Below are positions 9,666 to 22,500 of a stretch of 64,000 nt of DNA, piece after piece. The stretch is from Kitagawia praeruptora (taxonomy: Eukaryota > Streptophyta > Magnoliopsida > Apiales > Apiaceae). The stretch spans positions 160,233,501 to 160,297,500 of the forward strand of contig CM075354.1 of assembly GCA_037693485.1 (NCBI GenBank). The letters run 5' to 3'. A model generated the notes under the pieces. The model was not told the DNA's origin. It did no database searches and saw only the letters and a list, made by a program, of their open reading frames with translations. The first letter of the stretch is position 1, and each line of letters starts with the position of its first letter. The translations under genes were made by a program, and so were the position numbers.

Positions 9666-12126
9666 GTGTTTGGATGTGTGCAGGGAAACAGGAGGATTCT
9701 ATGGTACCTGGACAGTGGATGTTCTAGGCACATGACAGGAGATTCAACCTTGCTCACAGAGTTCAAGGAAGTAGCTGGCCCTAGGATTACCTTTGGAGAT
9801 GACAGCAAAGGATATACACAGGGATATGGCTTGATTTCAAAAGACAATGTCATCATTGAAGAGGTAGCCCTAGTTGAAGGTTTGAAGCACAATTTGCTAA
9901 GTGTCAGTCAAATCTGTGACAAGGACTATGAAGTAAGGTTCACAAAAGAAGCCTGTGTTGTTTCTGCCAAGAAAGACAACAATGTGGTATTGACAGGCTT
10001 TAGAAAAGGGAATGTCTACATAGCTGACTTTAACTCAGTATGCTCAGAATCCATTACTTGTCTCTTCAGCAAAGCAAGCAAGGATGAGAGTTGGCTATGG
10101 CATAAAAAGCTGTCACATTTAAACTTTAAAGTTATGAATGACTTGGTAAGAAAGGATCTTGCTAGAGGAATTCCTCAACTGGAGTTCATCAAGGATGGAC
10201 TATGTGATGCATGTCAGTTGGGGAAACAGAAGAAATCATCCTTCAAAAGCAAGACAGAGTCTTCCATTGTTCAGCCACTTCAATTGCTGCATATGGACTT
10301 ATTTGGTCCAGTAAATGTCATGTCCATTTCAAAGAAGAAATATTGTCTGGTGATTTCAAAGAAGAAATCTTGCTAGAGGAATTCCTCAACTGGAGTTCAT
10401 CAAGGATGGACTATGTGATGCATGTCAGTTGGGGAAACAGAAGAAATCATCCTTCAAAAGCAAGACAGAGTCTTCCATTGTTCAGCCACTTCAATTGCTG
10501 CATATGGACTTATTTGGTCCAGTAAATGTCATGTCCATTTCAAAGAAGAAATATTGTCTGGTGATTGTAGATGATTTTTCTAAGTTCACATGGACTTTCT
10601 TTCTGAATTCCAAAGATTGTGCTAGCGAAAACATTATCAATCATCTCAGAATACTAAACAATGGTTCTGAAGTCAAAGTACAAAGAATCAGGAGTGACAA
10701 TGGTACTGAATTCAAGAATTCCACAATAAAGATTTTCTGTGAAGAGAATGGAATTGTCCATGAGTTTTCTGCTGCTAGAACACCTCAACAAAATGGTGTA
10801 GTTGAAAGGAAAAACAGAACTCTCATTGAAGCAGCTAGAACAATGTTAAGTGAATCAAGATTGCCAACATATTTCTGGGCTGAGGCTGTAAGCACTGCAT
10901 GCTTCACTCAGAATATTTTCTTGGTCAATCAAGCTAAAGAAAAGACTCCTTATCAGTTGTTAACCAACAAGAAACCAACTTTAGCATTTCTTCATGTCTT
11001 TGGATGTAAGTGTTTTGTGCTAAGAAATCATGGAGATAACTTAGGCAAATTTGAAGCAAAGGCAGATGAAGCTATTTTTGTTGGATATGCAGTAGGGAAA
11101 GCCTATAGAGTCTACAATCTAAGAACCAACATTGTTATGGAATCTGTACATGTTGTGTTTGATGATCAGAAGATTCTAGGTCTAAGAGATGAAGGCTTCC
11201 ATGAAAAGTTGGAATTTGAAAATGAAGGAGAAGGTAGAATGTACTATGATGATGATGATGAAGATGAAGATCAAGATCACAGAAATCCACCAAGAGTTGT
11301 TGTGCCAATCAATAGAGATGCTCACACTGGAAATGAAGCATCCGTTGACAGTCATTCTGAAGCATCCGTTGACAATAATAGGGATGTATCCGTTGATAGA
11401 AATTATCAGACATCTATTGACAGGCAAAATGATGCATCTGACAGTCAACTTCATGGCTCAACAAGGTCAACAAACTCAAGGGGAGTTTCTCAGAGTCAAA
11501 GCTCAATGCTGAACCAACATGATCATGCTCAAGAAGCAACTTCATCTAGATCAAACCTTCCTCCTGCAAGAAAATGGACTAAGGATCATCCATTTGAGTT
11601 AATTATTGGTGACTCAAATTCAAGAGTCCAAACTAGGAGGGCTACTAGAGAAGAATGTCTATTCAGTAGTTTTTTGTCTCAAGAGGAACCTAAGAAAGTG
11701 GAAGATGCCCTTCTAGATCCAGATTGGGTATTAGCAATGCAAGAAGAGCTAAACCAATTTGAGAGAAATAAAGTATGGAAGCTTGTGCCCAAACCCGATG
11801 ATAGAAGTATCATAGGCACTAAATGGGTTCTCAAGAACAAGACAGATGAAAATGGCATAATTGTGAGGAATAAAGCTAGATTAGTGGCAAAAGGCTATTC
11901 TCAAGAAGAAGGGATAGATTTTGATGAAACTTTTGCTCCAGTGGCAAGACTTGAGGCAATCAGAATTTTCCTAGCCTATGCAGCACATGCCAATTTCAAG
12001 GTCTATCAGATGGATGTCAAAAGTGCCTTTCTTAATGGAGAACTGGAAGAAGAGGTTTATGTCCATCAACCTCCTGGCTTTGAAGATCCAGAATTTCCAG
12101 AATATGTATATCTTCTCATGAAAGCA
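9666..12126 (+). pseudogene. Copia pol part 1: protease, integrase, N-terminal reverse transcriptase
   Basis: Aspartic protease motif WYLDSGCSRHMTG (~9700), then the GAG-pre-integrase zinc region (LWHKKLSHLNF ... CDACQLGKQKK), integrase core (MDLFGP, RSDNGTEF, NGVVERKN giving the D-D-E triad) and the start of reverse transcriptase (KVWKLVPKPDD, GTKWVLKNK, MDVKSAFLNGELEEEVYV). The first frame stops at 10376 because of a 211-bp offset duplication. The second frame resumes within the duplicated segment and runs to a solo LTR at 12127. Between integrase and reverse transcriptase lies a variable acidic linker (11220-11560) with four copies of the ATCCGTTGA motif translated as SVD-type repeats. Confidence 0.9.
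10156..10565 (+). repeat. ~199-bp duplication with 12-bp filler inside the integrase
   Basis: Sequence from 10156 (ATCTTGCTAGAGG) to about 10354 is repeated from 10367 to about 10565. Between the copies is TCAAAGAAGAAA, which also occurs inside the unit at about 10329-10340. The net offset of 211 bp is not a multiple of three, so the integrase frame is shifted. Confidence 0.9.
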
Positions 12127-13756
12127 TGATAAGTGGATTTATATCCACTTGGATCGCTTCGTTTCGGCTTAAATTGGTGTTTTGTATCTCAAGTATTGGT
12201 GTGTTTTAATGTATTTTGTGAGAATTGTGCAGGATAGGCTTCGAGGTGCAAGTATGGGTTGTCAGTAATTATATGGTGTTGTTTAAGCTCATAAGATCAA
12301 GTGTTGAAGTTACAAAAGGAAATGGAGAAGGAATCAGTTAAAGAAGAAAAGGTAGTCTGCATATTCAGTATTGAGCGCGGGCGCGCCCAGTTTCTTCTGC
12401 GGGAGCGCGCGGGCGCGGTTGGATAAATTTCAGGAAAGCTTTGCGCGCGGGCGCGCTGGGAATGAACTAAGGTGCACGCGGCCGCGCCTGTCTGCGGGAA
12501 AAAATGGCAGAATGTTCCTGAAATCTGATTTCTAATGGGAAACTTCCTCAATTCTTCTCCTATTCAATATGGCAATTGTTTTGTATGACCAGAACGTTCC
12601 AGAATCATAATTAAACATGGGAATTGCAATTCTATTCCATTCAAGAAAGGAAAATTACCGGAATTCTATCCTATTTTAATTACGGTAATTGCTTGGTCAA
12701 GGAGGCACTTGGGGGCTATAAATACACACCTTGGGTCACAGAAAAATCATCATCTACACATTCTACACACTGATTTCGTTCAGAGCAGAAGGAAGAGAAG
12801 CCAAGGCGAGGATCGTGACGACAAGAAGATCTAGACATAGTTTTCTTGTATTCCTTTGTTAGGCGTATCTTGTGGATGCTTGTTACTTTTCCGGATTTGT
12901 TCGCTAAACCTTATCTCATTATTGATTTATTCATCTTTATTGTCTTGTTTACTACCATGCTTTCATCAAATCCCATGGTGACGAGAGGTTCAATTATGAA
13001 CTAATCGTTATCGTGGGATCCTAGTGGATTTATCTATGTAGCTTAGTAGTTTGCATGCCTTAGAGATTTATGTGTGGTGAATTCTTGATATCCTTGTATG
13101 GTTGTACTTATTGAATTTAGGTGCGTCGCGAACATCTAATATGTTAATCTCTTGCTAAACGAGAGTGGATCTTGAGATTTAGAACTTGCCATGCTAGCAT
13201 AGGATAGGTTGATGTTAAGCATCATGATTTGTGGCATGAATAGAGATATTATGCTACCCTATGTGATCTAAGTGGATAACTTGTGCTTCAACCTTTATGT
13301 TTTCAAATTCTATAGAGATATAGGGTCTAAACATAATAGGTGCCTATTCAACTTCTATCTCTTTTGTGGATGTATGCATAGATTGGTACTAGTATACCGA
13401 GAGGTAACTTTTACTCTTTTCGTGTTATTCAATCAGGTATCAAAACCATCGCATGTTTTAATCGAAGGCTGCAACTCTAAGTGAAGTAGATAATGAAACT
13501 AGGATTCCATGTTTATTCTCATATAAGTAATTCGATTTTAATTCTTGTTAATTAGTTAATTCTTAATTTTATAATTTGCATCTTAGCTTAATTTAGGTAA
13601 TCAAAACCATATTTATTATTTTTCTTAGCAGTGAATTAAAACCATACGTTATTGCATAGACATATTTTCTGAGTAAAACTTAACCAAGATCTCTGTGGAA
13701 CGAACTTTAATTGTATTACTTGTGACTACGTGCGCTTGCGTGAGTTTAGCATAACA
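12127..13756 (+). mobile_element. Solo LTR A (1,630 bp) in the copia reverse transcriptase
   Basis: It begins TGATAAGTGGATTTATATCC and ends GCATAACA, with the 5-bp duplication AAGCA on each side (12122-12126 and 13757-13761). There is no internal coding region, primer site or second LTR, so it is a solo LTR. A TATA box (CTATAAATACA, ~12716) and a GC-rich block rich in GCGCGGGCGCGC-type strings (12370-12490) mark U3. Removing the LTR and one AAGCA rejoins the copia frame. The parent family is unknown; a Ty3/gypsy origin is a guess from LTR length. The small ORF at 13272-13484 has no support. Confidence 0.85.
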
Positions 13757-13761
13757 AAGCA

Positions 13762-14853
13762 CTTTATGGTTTGAAACAAGCACCTAGAGCCTGGTATGAC
13801 ACTTTATCTCAATTTCTTTTGGAGAATCACTTCACTAGAGGTATAGTAGATAAAACTCTATTTCATAGAAATGTCAATGGTTCTTCAATACTTGTTCAAA
13901 TCTATGTAGATGACATTATATTTGGGTCTACAGATGAAACTCTTTGCAAAAAGTTTGCCAAACTTATGCAAAGTAGATATGAAATGAGCATGATGGGTGA
14001 ATTAACTTACTTTCTTGGCTTACAAGTAAAGCAAGTTAAAGATGGTATTTTTATTAGTCAAACTAAATATATTTATGATCTTTTAAAGAAATTTGATCTA
14101 ATGGATTGTGCCTCAGCAAAAACACCCATGGCTACTGCAACTAAACTTGAGTTGAATACTAAGGAAAAATGTGTGGACATCTCAAGCTATAGAGGCATGG
14201 TAGGCTCACTTCTTTATCTAACTGCTAGTAGACCTGATATATTGTTTTCTACATGTCTTTGTGCTAGATTTCAAGCTGATCCTAGAGAATCTCATTTAAT
14301 TGCTATTAAGAGAATTTTCAGATATCTCAAGGGTACACCAAACCTTGGCATTTGGTACCCTAGAGATACTGGTTTTGATCTAATTGGCTATTCAGATGCA
14401 GATTATGCAGGTTGCAGAATTGACAGAAAAAGTACTACAGGTTCTTGTCAATTTCTAGGAAACAAGCTAGTTTCATGGTTCAGTAAGAAACAGAACTCAG
14501 TCTCTACTTCCACAGCTGAAGCTGAGTATATTGCTACTGGGAGTTGTTGTGCTCAGATTCTTTGGATGAGAAATCAACTTTTTGATTATGGTCTTAAAGT
14601 TGACAAAATTCCAATTTTCTGTGACAACACTAGTGCTATTGCCATCACTGAAAATCCAGTGCAACATTCAAGAACCAAGCATATTGACATCAAATACCAC
14701 TTTATCAGGGAGCATGTGATGAATGGTAATGTGGAAATGCACTTTGTGCCAACTGAAAAGCAGATTGCAGATATCTTCACAAAACCTCTTGATGAATCCA
14801 CATTCACAAGACTGGTAGGTGAACTAGGTATGCTTAACTTCTCAATCACCTAG
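13762..14853 (+). pseudogene. Copia pol part 2: C-terminal reverse transcriptase and RNase H
   Basis: This continues pol in the same frame as part 1. It has ALYGLKQAPRAWYDTL, the catalytic IYVDDIIFG, MGELTYFLGLQV, then RNase H (YSDADYAG, STAEAEYIA, FCDNTSAI) and the family-typical end KHIDIKYHFIREHV with TKPLD. It ends at a TAG at 14851-14853. All expected catalytic motifs are present. The break is only the upstream solo LTR and the integrase frameshift. Confidence 0.93.
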
Positions 14854-15378
14854 GTATATTTGCATGGACACTGCAATGTAGCTGATAATGTGTTATGATT
14901 TTCTCTAAGTATTGAAAATTTTCAGAAAAGTTGTTAAAATTTTGGTCAAGGCAAAATTACACTATCAACGGATAACCTTTTATCCATTGCTAGTATAACA
15001 CATAATCAGGTTTTTGAGTATCAACGGATAACAATTTATCAACGGATAAACTGGACCTTAATCGTTTATTTATTATCCGTTGACACACCTTTAATCTTTG
15101 GTAAATCCTATCCGTTGATAGATTCACTTTTATTTCTAGCCGTTGATAACTACTTTAAAGCTGTATGTATAATCGTGGCTATTTTTCCGCTCGTTTTGAC
15201 AGTTATTTTTGCCCAATAGAATAATTACTTCTAATTATTCTTTAATTAAATTCTGAGAAGTATAAAAGCAGTTTAATCCTTAAACGGTTCACTTTTATCT
15301 ACTCACGAATTTTCTTAAGCAAATTTATACATCTTCTTCTTCACCAAATTCTCTGCAACTCAAAGTTCAAAACACCAA
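14854..15378 (+). promoter_or_regulatory. Copia pol-ORF3 spacer: motif cluster plus candidate internal promoter
   Basis: This 525-bp non-coding spacer has six to seven copies of ATCAACGGATAA or its complement at about 14964, 15020, 15038, 15075, 15110 and 15139. A TATA box TATAAAAG follows at 15261-15268, 111 bp before the ORF3 ATG at 15379. The arrangement (repeats, TATA, short leader, ATG) looks like a separate promoter for ORF3. That function is inferred. Confidence 0.5.
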
Positions 15379-18300
15379 ATGGCACCCATTGTTAAGATGA
15401 TGTCCTCAACTGGATTCACTTATGAGAAGAACAATTTTGCTGCTTTGGTTGACACTGTGAATGCCCCAGAAGCTTATCACACCATGATGAACTTCGTAAA
15501 GAACTGTAAGCTGTCATATGCTATGACTACCACCACACCCCTCATCCATGAAGTAATTGAGGAAATGTGGACATCGGCTGAATTCAATGGTACTGATGAA
15601 ACTCTTACTTTTTCTCTTAAGGGTAAAACTTATGTGGCTAATTCAGATGTATTTACTGCATGTTTCAAATTACCTGAGAATAACTGTGAATCATCACCAT
15701 CTGATGATGAAATTGTTGCCATGCTAAATTCAATTGGATATGCTTCTAGTACTGATAATTTAGGTAAAATTGTTAGGAAGGGCATGGTTAAAGAATGGAG
15801 CTATCTTTGTGATGCTTTCATTAAAACCTTTTCTGGTAAAATTAGCAATTTTGATGCTGTTACAAAATCCATGCTAGTGATGCTATGTATGCTTTTAACT
15901 GATAAATACTACAACTTTAGCACACTAGTAATGTATGAAATAGCAGCTAAATTAGGGAACAAAGAAACTAGGGGCAAAAATATCTACTTTGCTAGATTTT
16001 TGATGCTCTTAGGCCTACATATGTCTGAGAATGAGCTATCCCTCTCTAACCCGGATAGCAAGTTCAATTGTTTTGTACAGGAGAAGAGAGTCCTCAGTGA
16101 CTTGATTCGAATGAATCTGAATGCAGGAGTTCAATTGGTTTATCCACCAATTGTTCAGGTAGCTTCTAACCCTATTACTCCTATCTCAACCCCAATTTCT
16201 TTGCCTTCCACTGTCACAATGGAGTCTGTAGTTGTGACCAAACAGGCTCCTACCCAAGTGACAAAATCCAAAGTTTCCAAACCACAATCTAAAAGACAAA
16301 TCTCAGGTGTCTCTCAAAAGGCACCTGTTGCAAAAACTACCAAAACTCTTGAGGGGAGTGTGAAGGAGGTAGTGAGTGGTGAGGGACTGGGTGAAAACCC
16401 TAAGGATAAGGTGGGTGAGAAGAGTGCACCACAAAGCCAAGCCTTAGTTACATCCTCTCAACAGGGTGTGACTACTGATTTAAGTTCCACTCTAGGAACT
16501 CTGCACAAAAGGGTAAGAGACACAGATTCCCCTCTCTCAAAAACCTATGGTAGAAGAGTAAAATCCAAAACCACTGGGACATCACAGGGTGCACACACAG
16601 TACATGCAACTGTACCATCTCAAAGTCAGATTGATGTGATTCCAGCAAATGTGGAATCACAATCCCCTCATCATGACCTTCAAATTGATACACATTACAA
16701 TCCACCATCACCAACTCTATCTCTGGATGTGGATATGATATCTACATCACTTCCTGATTCTCCATCTTTAAGATTCTTGGAGAAGCCCCACTCTACAATT
16801 GGTGGTCATCATCTTTTAGATGATTTGTTGGGCCATCAATCTTCCATTCCTGAATTCACAACACAATCTGTGGCCTCATCTTTAAAATCAATCACCACAG
16901 ATTCAGTGTTGGTTTTCACATCAACGGATATTCTTTCTTCTTCATCAACGGATATCCTTCATCCGTTGATAAGTGTTTCTCCATCAACGGATATACCCAC
17001 ATCAAGTCATCCGTTGACAACTACTACAATTCCCTTTACCATTTCAACTAGTGACATTCCTATGTCAACTATTGAAGATTTTGTAGCAGTTGAAACACTC
17101 TTAGGATTGAGGGAAGTGAGTGAGAGGCTGCCTTGTGAGCAGGCAAAAGGAGAGGAAAATACAAAGAGGCTGGCCATTTCTTCAGGTCAGGCAAAAGGAG
17201 AGAATGAGAGTACCACCTTAGTAGGTGAAGGTGAGGGTGTGAGAGGTGTGAGCCAAGGGGAGCCCTTGATGCAACAAAAGAGAGATGAGAGGAGAGAAGG
17301 GACTACAGGAGAAATAAGGTAGGAAGACCCAGTCATTGCTAGTGAGCCAATGGCAGTTGATGATGCAAACAAAGAGATGGTTTACCAAACAGAATATCAG
17401 TCAATGATTGACTCCATCTCTTTGGATGCTGAAACTTTCATTCCTTCACCTGCCTATCAAGTTCTGGCAAGGCAAAGCAATGTGGAGGCAGAGCAGACAA
17501 TGAAACTAGTACATACCTCAGAATCTCTGCAAAGAGCAAAAGAGGCTTTACAAACTCTGTCTCCAACTACTGGAAGTGAAGATTTTGGCAATGATGACAG
17601 TCAAGGCTCAGACAGTGAAGAATTAACTGAAGGGGAGACACCAAACTGGATGTTTTCTAATGACACTGTTCTTGGAGATCTCAATGTGGAAATTATGAAG
17701 CAATATCAATCTGCTATGACTGAGCACAAAACTGCAGATCCACAGAGAAAGGCTGTTCTTGAGCAGGTTATGGCCTCCCTGAAATTGCAAAAGATGCAAA
17801 CAGTTATTCAAAGAACACAACAGGAGGAGGTCCAAACTGAACTCAAAGATATGAAGATTGCACTAGATGCCAGGATTGAGGCATTAGCTCCTACTACTAC
17901 TCAGAAGATATTGACTAACAAACTTCTCAAAGAAGATAGCCTGGCAAAGTCTATTCAGCATCTTTCCGCCAGAGTAGATAGTATGGAATCTCAAATGCAG
18001 TCTATCATTGCCAATCAAGCCAAATAGACTCAACTACTGGAAATGCTACTAGCAGCCTCACCTCCAACCCTTGATGCTAACAAAAAGGGGGAGAAAAAGG
18101 GAACAAGCAAAGAAGAGGTTGCAACTACAGGTCAAATCATTCAAGCTACCAGTAGTGAGATAGCACAGATTGAGGGGGAGCAACAGCCAACAATAGTGGT
18201 CAATCCAACAGAGTTTGAACTAAAGGCTTCCCCTGTAAAGAAACAAGTGGCTTTGCCTGAGATTGAAAATATAGATAATCTCTCAGATGGTGAAAGGCAA

Positions 18301-19359
18301 GCCAGAATAGAAGCTTTAGAGAAGATCAATAAGGAGACAACTGAAAGAATTCTAAGGACGGAGAGGATGATCAATGAATCAATTGCATCCTCTATGTTTC
18401 TTAATGCTCAATCTTCTGCTCCAACAATATCAACCACAATCATGAGGGTGCTCACTCCAGAGATTGTGGCTCCTACACTCTACGATGCTGAGTCATCATA
18501 TGTTAAAGAATTTGAGCCCTTCATCAAACCCAGAGTCTACTCACCACCAAAGGAGAATGGGAAGAACAAGCTTCAATTGGACTACCCATTTCCCAAGGAT
18601 GATAAAGAGAAGCTTATGGGAGATGCAATCATAACATTCAAGCAAAGGGCAAGTAATAGTGTAAGAGACTGGGTGGATGTACTCACAAGGAATGGAAAAG
18701 TAATATATGTATCCAACAGCCATCCTAGATTTGTGGAAGCTAAGAGAGAAGAAGTCTTCAGAATTTAAAGAGAAACTCATCCAAGTGCAGAAAATCAACT
18801 TGAAAACTCAGATGAGAAGCAAGCCAGGCTGGCTCAAGAGTTAATGGATGAGATAGAGGTTGAAATGCAAGAACCTGAGGAAATTCTTCAACCCAAACCT
18901 AAAAGAATGAAGGTTAAATCCAAAAGGGTTCTTTCTCCAGAACCCTCAGAAAAAGAAACTACTGGCTCACCAATATCTAAGTCTGCAACAGTAATCAACC
19001 CAGCTGTGAACTTTCATGGTGATCCCATAATGCCTAAAGAAGAGCCAATAGATTTTGCTTCAATTGAAGTTCCTTCAATTTTGTTGGATCTAACACAGAA
19101 GAAGAAAAGGGCTCCAAGGAAGCAAGCTCCAAAGAAACCAGTTCAAATAGCCAGGGTTCCTAAAATTGTCAAACAACCAATCTTGGAAAACAAAGAAGAC
19201 TTTATCTATCAGGCAGAAATTGAAGAATACTCTGGCATGAATCTGTATCTAGATGAATTGTCAGAAGTTAAAGGACTTGACAAGTACAATCATCTGCCTG
19301 AGAGATTAGTGTTTGTCTACAAGCAAAATTGTTTAAGTGTTGTAACTGTCAACGGATGA
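15379..19359 (+). pseudogene. Copia extra ORF (ORF3, envelope-position) with three in-frame stops
   Basis: One frame of 1,327 codons runs from ATG 15379 to TGA 19357-19359, interrupted by TAG 17320-17322, TAG 18025-18027 and TAA 18766-18768, with no frameshift. The N-terminal ~230 residues (KLSYAMTTTTPLIHEVIEEMW, then SFSLKGKTYV-like and LMLLGLHMS blocks) form a folded-looking region resembling the domain found in extra ORFs of other plant retrotransposons. The middle is Ser/Thr/Pro-rich with five STDI/HPLI segments encoded by the CAACGGAT motif. The C-terminal part is charged and probably a coiled coil, with basic KKKRAPRKQAPKK. I see no signal peptide or clear membrane anchor, so 'envelope' describes position only. 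The last residues run into the truncated right LTR. Function unknown. Confidence 0.75.
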
Positions 19360-19587
19360 GGATTTATAATTATCCATTGACAGGTAGCTCATCAACGGAT
19401 GAGATGTGTAGCATACTGCAGTGCCTTTAGTTATCAGTTGATAGTGTTCTAGTTCTTGAATCATGTTGATCATCAATGGATAGACAGAGTAGGGTAGCCA
19501 ATTGTAAATATTCTATGCTATGTAATTTTGTCTAAGTGAAAGATCATCAACGGATGAAGACATGATACTATCAACGGATACAGCAAA
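19320..19587 (+). repeat. Copia right LTR, 5' segment, lacking the first 38 bp
   Basis: It aligns with 6369-6636 of the left LTR without gaps. The LTR start (6331-6368) and any polypurine tract are absent: the ORF3 coding sequence joins directly at CAAGCAAAATTG. The segment is cut at 19587 by insertion B and continues at 24773. Confidence 0.93.
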
Positions 19588-22500
19588 TGTAATAACCCGA
19601 ATTTTGGGTAGAATTAAAACTTTTCTTATTGTGGTTAAAGAGCATTAATGCATGAATAGTGATTCCAAAGAACAATGATTGTAGCGAATGGATATTGCTA
19701 TGGATGATGATCCCGATTCGTATATGTATGGTCAGAATAGAGTAATTCAAAGGTTGACGATATAGGAAGAATAATCTATCGTCCAAGAAATGAGCTAATG
19801 AGCCCCGAGAAGGGAAATGAGGATGGTATAGTATTTTCGATACGTGCATAGTGTTTCCCGTACGTGCATAGTGTTTCCCGTACGTACATAGTATTCCCGT
19901 ACGTGCATAGTAATTCGGTGGATGAATAGTGATTTTGTAAGTTGGAAAACTTTTCACGCCACCCTATGTACGGGGCGTGATATGGATGTTTCGAAGTCAT
20001 ATTAGTAATACGCGGAGGAAATAAGTGAATGCAGAGACGATCGGAATTCAGAAATTCCTATTTTAATTTTTGGTGTAATATTTGACCGAGCAGTGAATTA
20101 TATATCAGTATTATCAAGAAATGAGATATTAAATTTGAGGAATTGAGGATTTAATATTTTGGAATTTTATTATAATTGATTTGGGAATTTAGAACGAAAA
20201 CCACTGGGACAGTGAAACGAACGTTCTAGAAACCGCTAAGACTTTATAACGAGATTAAGCGATCAAGTGAACGAATTATGGATTGAGTTTATTACAAGAT
20301 TAAATATCCTACATGATCATCAAGAGAATTATATCAAGTGGATTGAATGATTTAATCAAAGATTAAATCAAGAACAATTAGGATTTAAGTGATTAAAACA
20401 CTTAAATCATTTCTAAAAACAAAACAATTAGCAAAGCTTCTCCAAGACTCCTTGCACAAGACCCAAGGGGATCAACACAGCCAAACACATCTATAATATC
20501 AAGATATTATGTCCATAAAGTGGTTTGACTAGTCAAGGAAGGTGGGAGAGGAAAGAAGAAAAGCAAAAATCCATTTTCCTTAAGAAAAATCTGCTCCTTT
20601 TTAGCAAATTCAAAGTGCCACTTCCAAGCATCCAACAATGGTGATCTATAGCTTAAAACAAAGCTTAGGGAGAGCCCAAGGTGTGGTAAAAATTTGAGCA
20701 CCAAACTCTTATTTTTCGATTTTATACGAATTTTACAAGATGAGCATGAATAGTAACCTCCATTGTTTTCTTGTTTTGATCTTAAGGTTTAAGCTTTGTA
20801 AATGATTATCTAAGGCTTATTGAAGGATCATCAAGCTCTGCTAGTGTCCCTAGATCATCAAAGAAGGTAAAACCCTAACCCATCATTTGAGTTCTTATGA
20901 GTTTTTGAGATGGTTTTGATGTTATGTAAAGATTAGTGCCTTATAAGAACATCCTTAGATATTTGGCTTTGTTTTGATGTGTAAAATGATGGGTGATAGA
21001 TTTTAGTCTCACCACTGGACTTATAGAAGTAACAAGGTTGTTTGTTAAGGTTGTGGATGTATGGTATGCCCGGTGTGGCTTGGTTATGTTGTGACAAAAT
21101 GGTAATGTTCGATTTAGAGCCGTCGTAATGCCCGATTTTTGTAAACCTCCTTAACAGTTGCAGACCGAGATCATAAAAGTGTTTAAGGGTTAACCACTGC
21201 ATATGTTGGTGTAGATATTGTTGTCTAGTTTACGTGGCCTCAAGAATCATGTCAAAAGAGTTTACGGTTTGTAAGTTATTACCATTTTAGTGAAAGTGAT
21301 TCGAGGAACAATGTCGCACAAATGTATCAACTTTGATGATAAGTTTCAGACCCTTAAAAATGGAAATGGAGTATGAAATTTTGAGAATAAATGATAAGGT
21401 CAGTTAGAAAAGTATGTGCGAAGGTTTCAAGTTAAAAAGATTATTTTCCAATTTTATAAAAATGCTTAAGCCAAGGTTGCGCAATCGAAAACCCCTAGGA
21501 ACGTGACATGGAAATCAACTTTATAAGTGATTAAGTATAACTTGAATTCGAGGACCGGTTTCGACCCAGACTTATGACTTAAGTATTTGTCAACTAACAT
21601 GGACTTAGTATGAGCCTAAAGCGAGCTAGTAATGCCTTGGTTGTGTTTCGTTGGTGTCTTTAAGCGTTGATTTATAAGTGGATTATCCAGGGGATTAATC
21701 GTACGTTCTTTGACTTTGTCTAGATTGTCCGACATCGTCGCGAACCCCTGACACTTCTCGAGCATCAGGCAAGATTTCTAAATCTATACTTGAAGTATTG
21801 ATTATAATACTGCTTTTGCCATGCTTAGATTTGCATAGTTTTGCGATATATACTTGTTGTAAAAGTTTAACTTTCGGATTGTATATCATCTTTTGAGATA
21901 TAGTATATACAAACCGGTATACCTTGTAGCTCTAGTGATAAGAGCATACTTTTGTTCGACTCTAGACCGGGAGTCAGTATTTGAGATATAGAGATAGTCG
22001 TGGAAACCCGGAGGGATTCCAGCGACAGAATACTATGTATCTTGAGGATTATTATTAATAATCATTATTATATTTCCAGAAAGTATTTAGTACTCGGAAA
22101 TGAATTGGGAATTTGCTTATAAGCTAGATATGGGGATATCAGTTACAAGCCGGACTTTATTATTACCCATAATAAAGGGTGTATATGTCGTATCTTTTGT
22201 AAAAGACCGGGAGTCGGTATTTCATATACTTTTGGAGATATATTTTCATAATATATCGAATAAATATTATTGAGTACAATGAATATTATTTTGAATATTC
22301 ATTAAGAGTTTGTTTGTTTAAATGAATACTATTTTTGAATATTCATTTGCAGTTATGTATTAAGTGAATATTATTTTGAATATTCATCTAAGGAATATTA
22401 TTTTGGAATATTCATTTAAGAATTAATTTATTTATTTTATATTCATGCGAGGATTTATTTAATTGAATATTACTTTAGATATTCATTTGAGGATTGATTC

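Noticed and set aside
15379..19359. The four ORFs as host genes
   Set aside because: They share one frame, lie between copia pol and the right LTR, and contain the element's own repeated motif.
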